Assembly (NCBI GenBank): GCA_044356825.1
Contig: JBIKVM010000191.1
Location: 1-5,576, forward strand
Length of the DNA stretch: 5,576 nucleotides
From: JAUREX01 sp044356825
GTDB lineage: Bacteria > Pseudomonadota > Alphaproteobacteria > Rhodobacterales > Rhodobacteraceae
Direction: 5' to 3'
Shown: piece after piece, positions 5,453 through 5,576 of the stretch
How positions within the stretch are numbered: position 1 is the first letter of the stretch
How the letters are laid out: each line of letters begins with the position of its first letter
Program-made: the position numbers and the translations under genes
The notes under the pieces: model-generated
The model's input: only the letters and a program-made list of their open reading frames with translations
Told to the model about the DNA's origin: nothing
The model's database searches: none

Positions 5453-5576
5453 CAGAGCACCTCCGGCGCGAGCGAGATGATCTTCATGAAGTTCTTCGCC
5501 CGCAATTCGCGCACGACCGGCCCGAAGATGCGGGTCCCGACCGGCTCACCCTGGTTGTTGAGGATGACGGCGGCGT
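5452..5576 (-). CDS. rplN: 50S ribosomal protein L14 (uL14), 3' end only
   Basis: Partial gene; its 5' part lies beyond the right edge. Reading the minus strand from 5574 gives 40 residues and a TGA stop at 5452-5454. The tail includes NNQGEPVGTRIFGPVVREL and ends MKIISLAPEVL, the near-invariant C-terminus of bacterial L14. Family members are about 122 residues, so roughly the first two thirds are missing. L14 binds 23S rRNA at the subunit interface, where it takes part in a bridge to the 30S. The stop overlaps the rplX start by one base (TGATG), and the rplX Shine-Dalgarno GGAGG (5460-5464) lies inside the last rplN codons, so the two genes are probably translationally coupled. In E. coli rplN is the first gene of spc; any promoter or S17 gene upstream is outside the window. 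Confidence 0.95.
   Translation of the reverse strand, partial: AAVILNNQGEPVGTRIFGPVVRELRAKNFMKIISLAPEVL

Overview
This window is a core chromosomal ribosomal-protein operon: the spc operon, all on the minus strand, read from right to left. It holds the 3' end of rplN (L14), then rplX (L24), rplE (L5), rpsN (S14), rpsH (S8), rplF (L6), rplR (L18), rpsE (S5), rpmD (L30), rplO (L15) and secY. This order matches the classical bacterial spc order. Every gene is intact except rplN, which is cut by the window edge. No mobile element, RNA gene, CRISPR array or accessory gene is visible.

The organism is most likely an alphaproteobacterium of the Rhodobacterales (Rhodobacter/Paracoccus-like). The reasons are high GC content, strong GC-ending codon use, the SecY N-terminus starting MASAAEQMAANLSWGTLAKA, the 101-residue zinc-free S14, and the Arg/Glu-rich N-terminus of S5. 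This placement comes from recalled family resemblance, not from a search.

Layout: at positions 2340-5576 the genes are packed tightly. There are two one-base TGATG stop/start overlaps (rplN/rplX and rplX/rplE) and gaps of only 10-16 nt elsewhere. At five junctions the stop codon of one gene is the first part of the next gene's Shine-Dalgarno (SD) sequence (TGAGGAG, TAAGGGG, TGAGGGG), which suggests chained translation. At positions 1-2340 the packing loosens. The gaps are 69 nt (rpmD-rplO), 118 nt (rplO-secY) and 115 nt (after secY). The first two each contain a perfect 9-bp GC-rich hairpin with no U-tract. rpmJ (L36), which follows secY in E. coli, is not seen in the 115 nt after secY.

Function: ten products are ribosome parts. 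L5 and L18 carry 5S rRNA in the central protuberance. L14, L24, L6, L15 and L30 help build the 50S, and S14, S8 and S5 help build the 30S. SecY is the channel of the Sec translocon and takes nascent membrane and secreted proteins from ribosomes. I see no previously undescribed system. The points worth a second look are regulatory: the junction architecture, a hairpin that could hide the rplE SD, the two intergenic hairpins flanking rplO, and a terminator-like hairpin at the left edge that points the wrong way for the operon.
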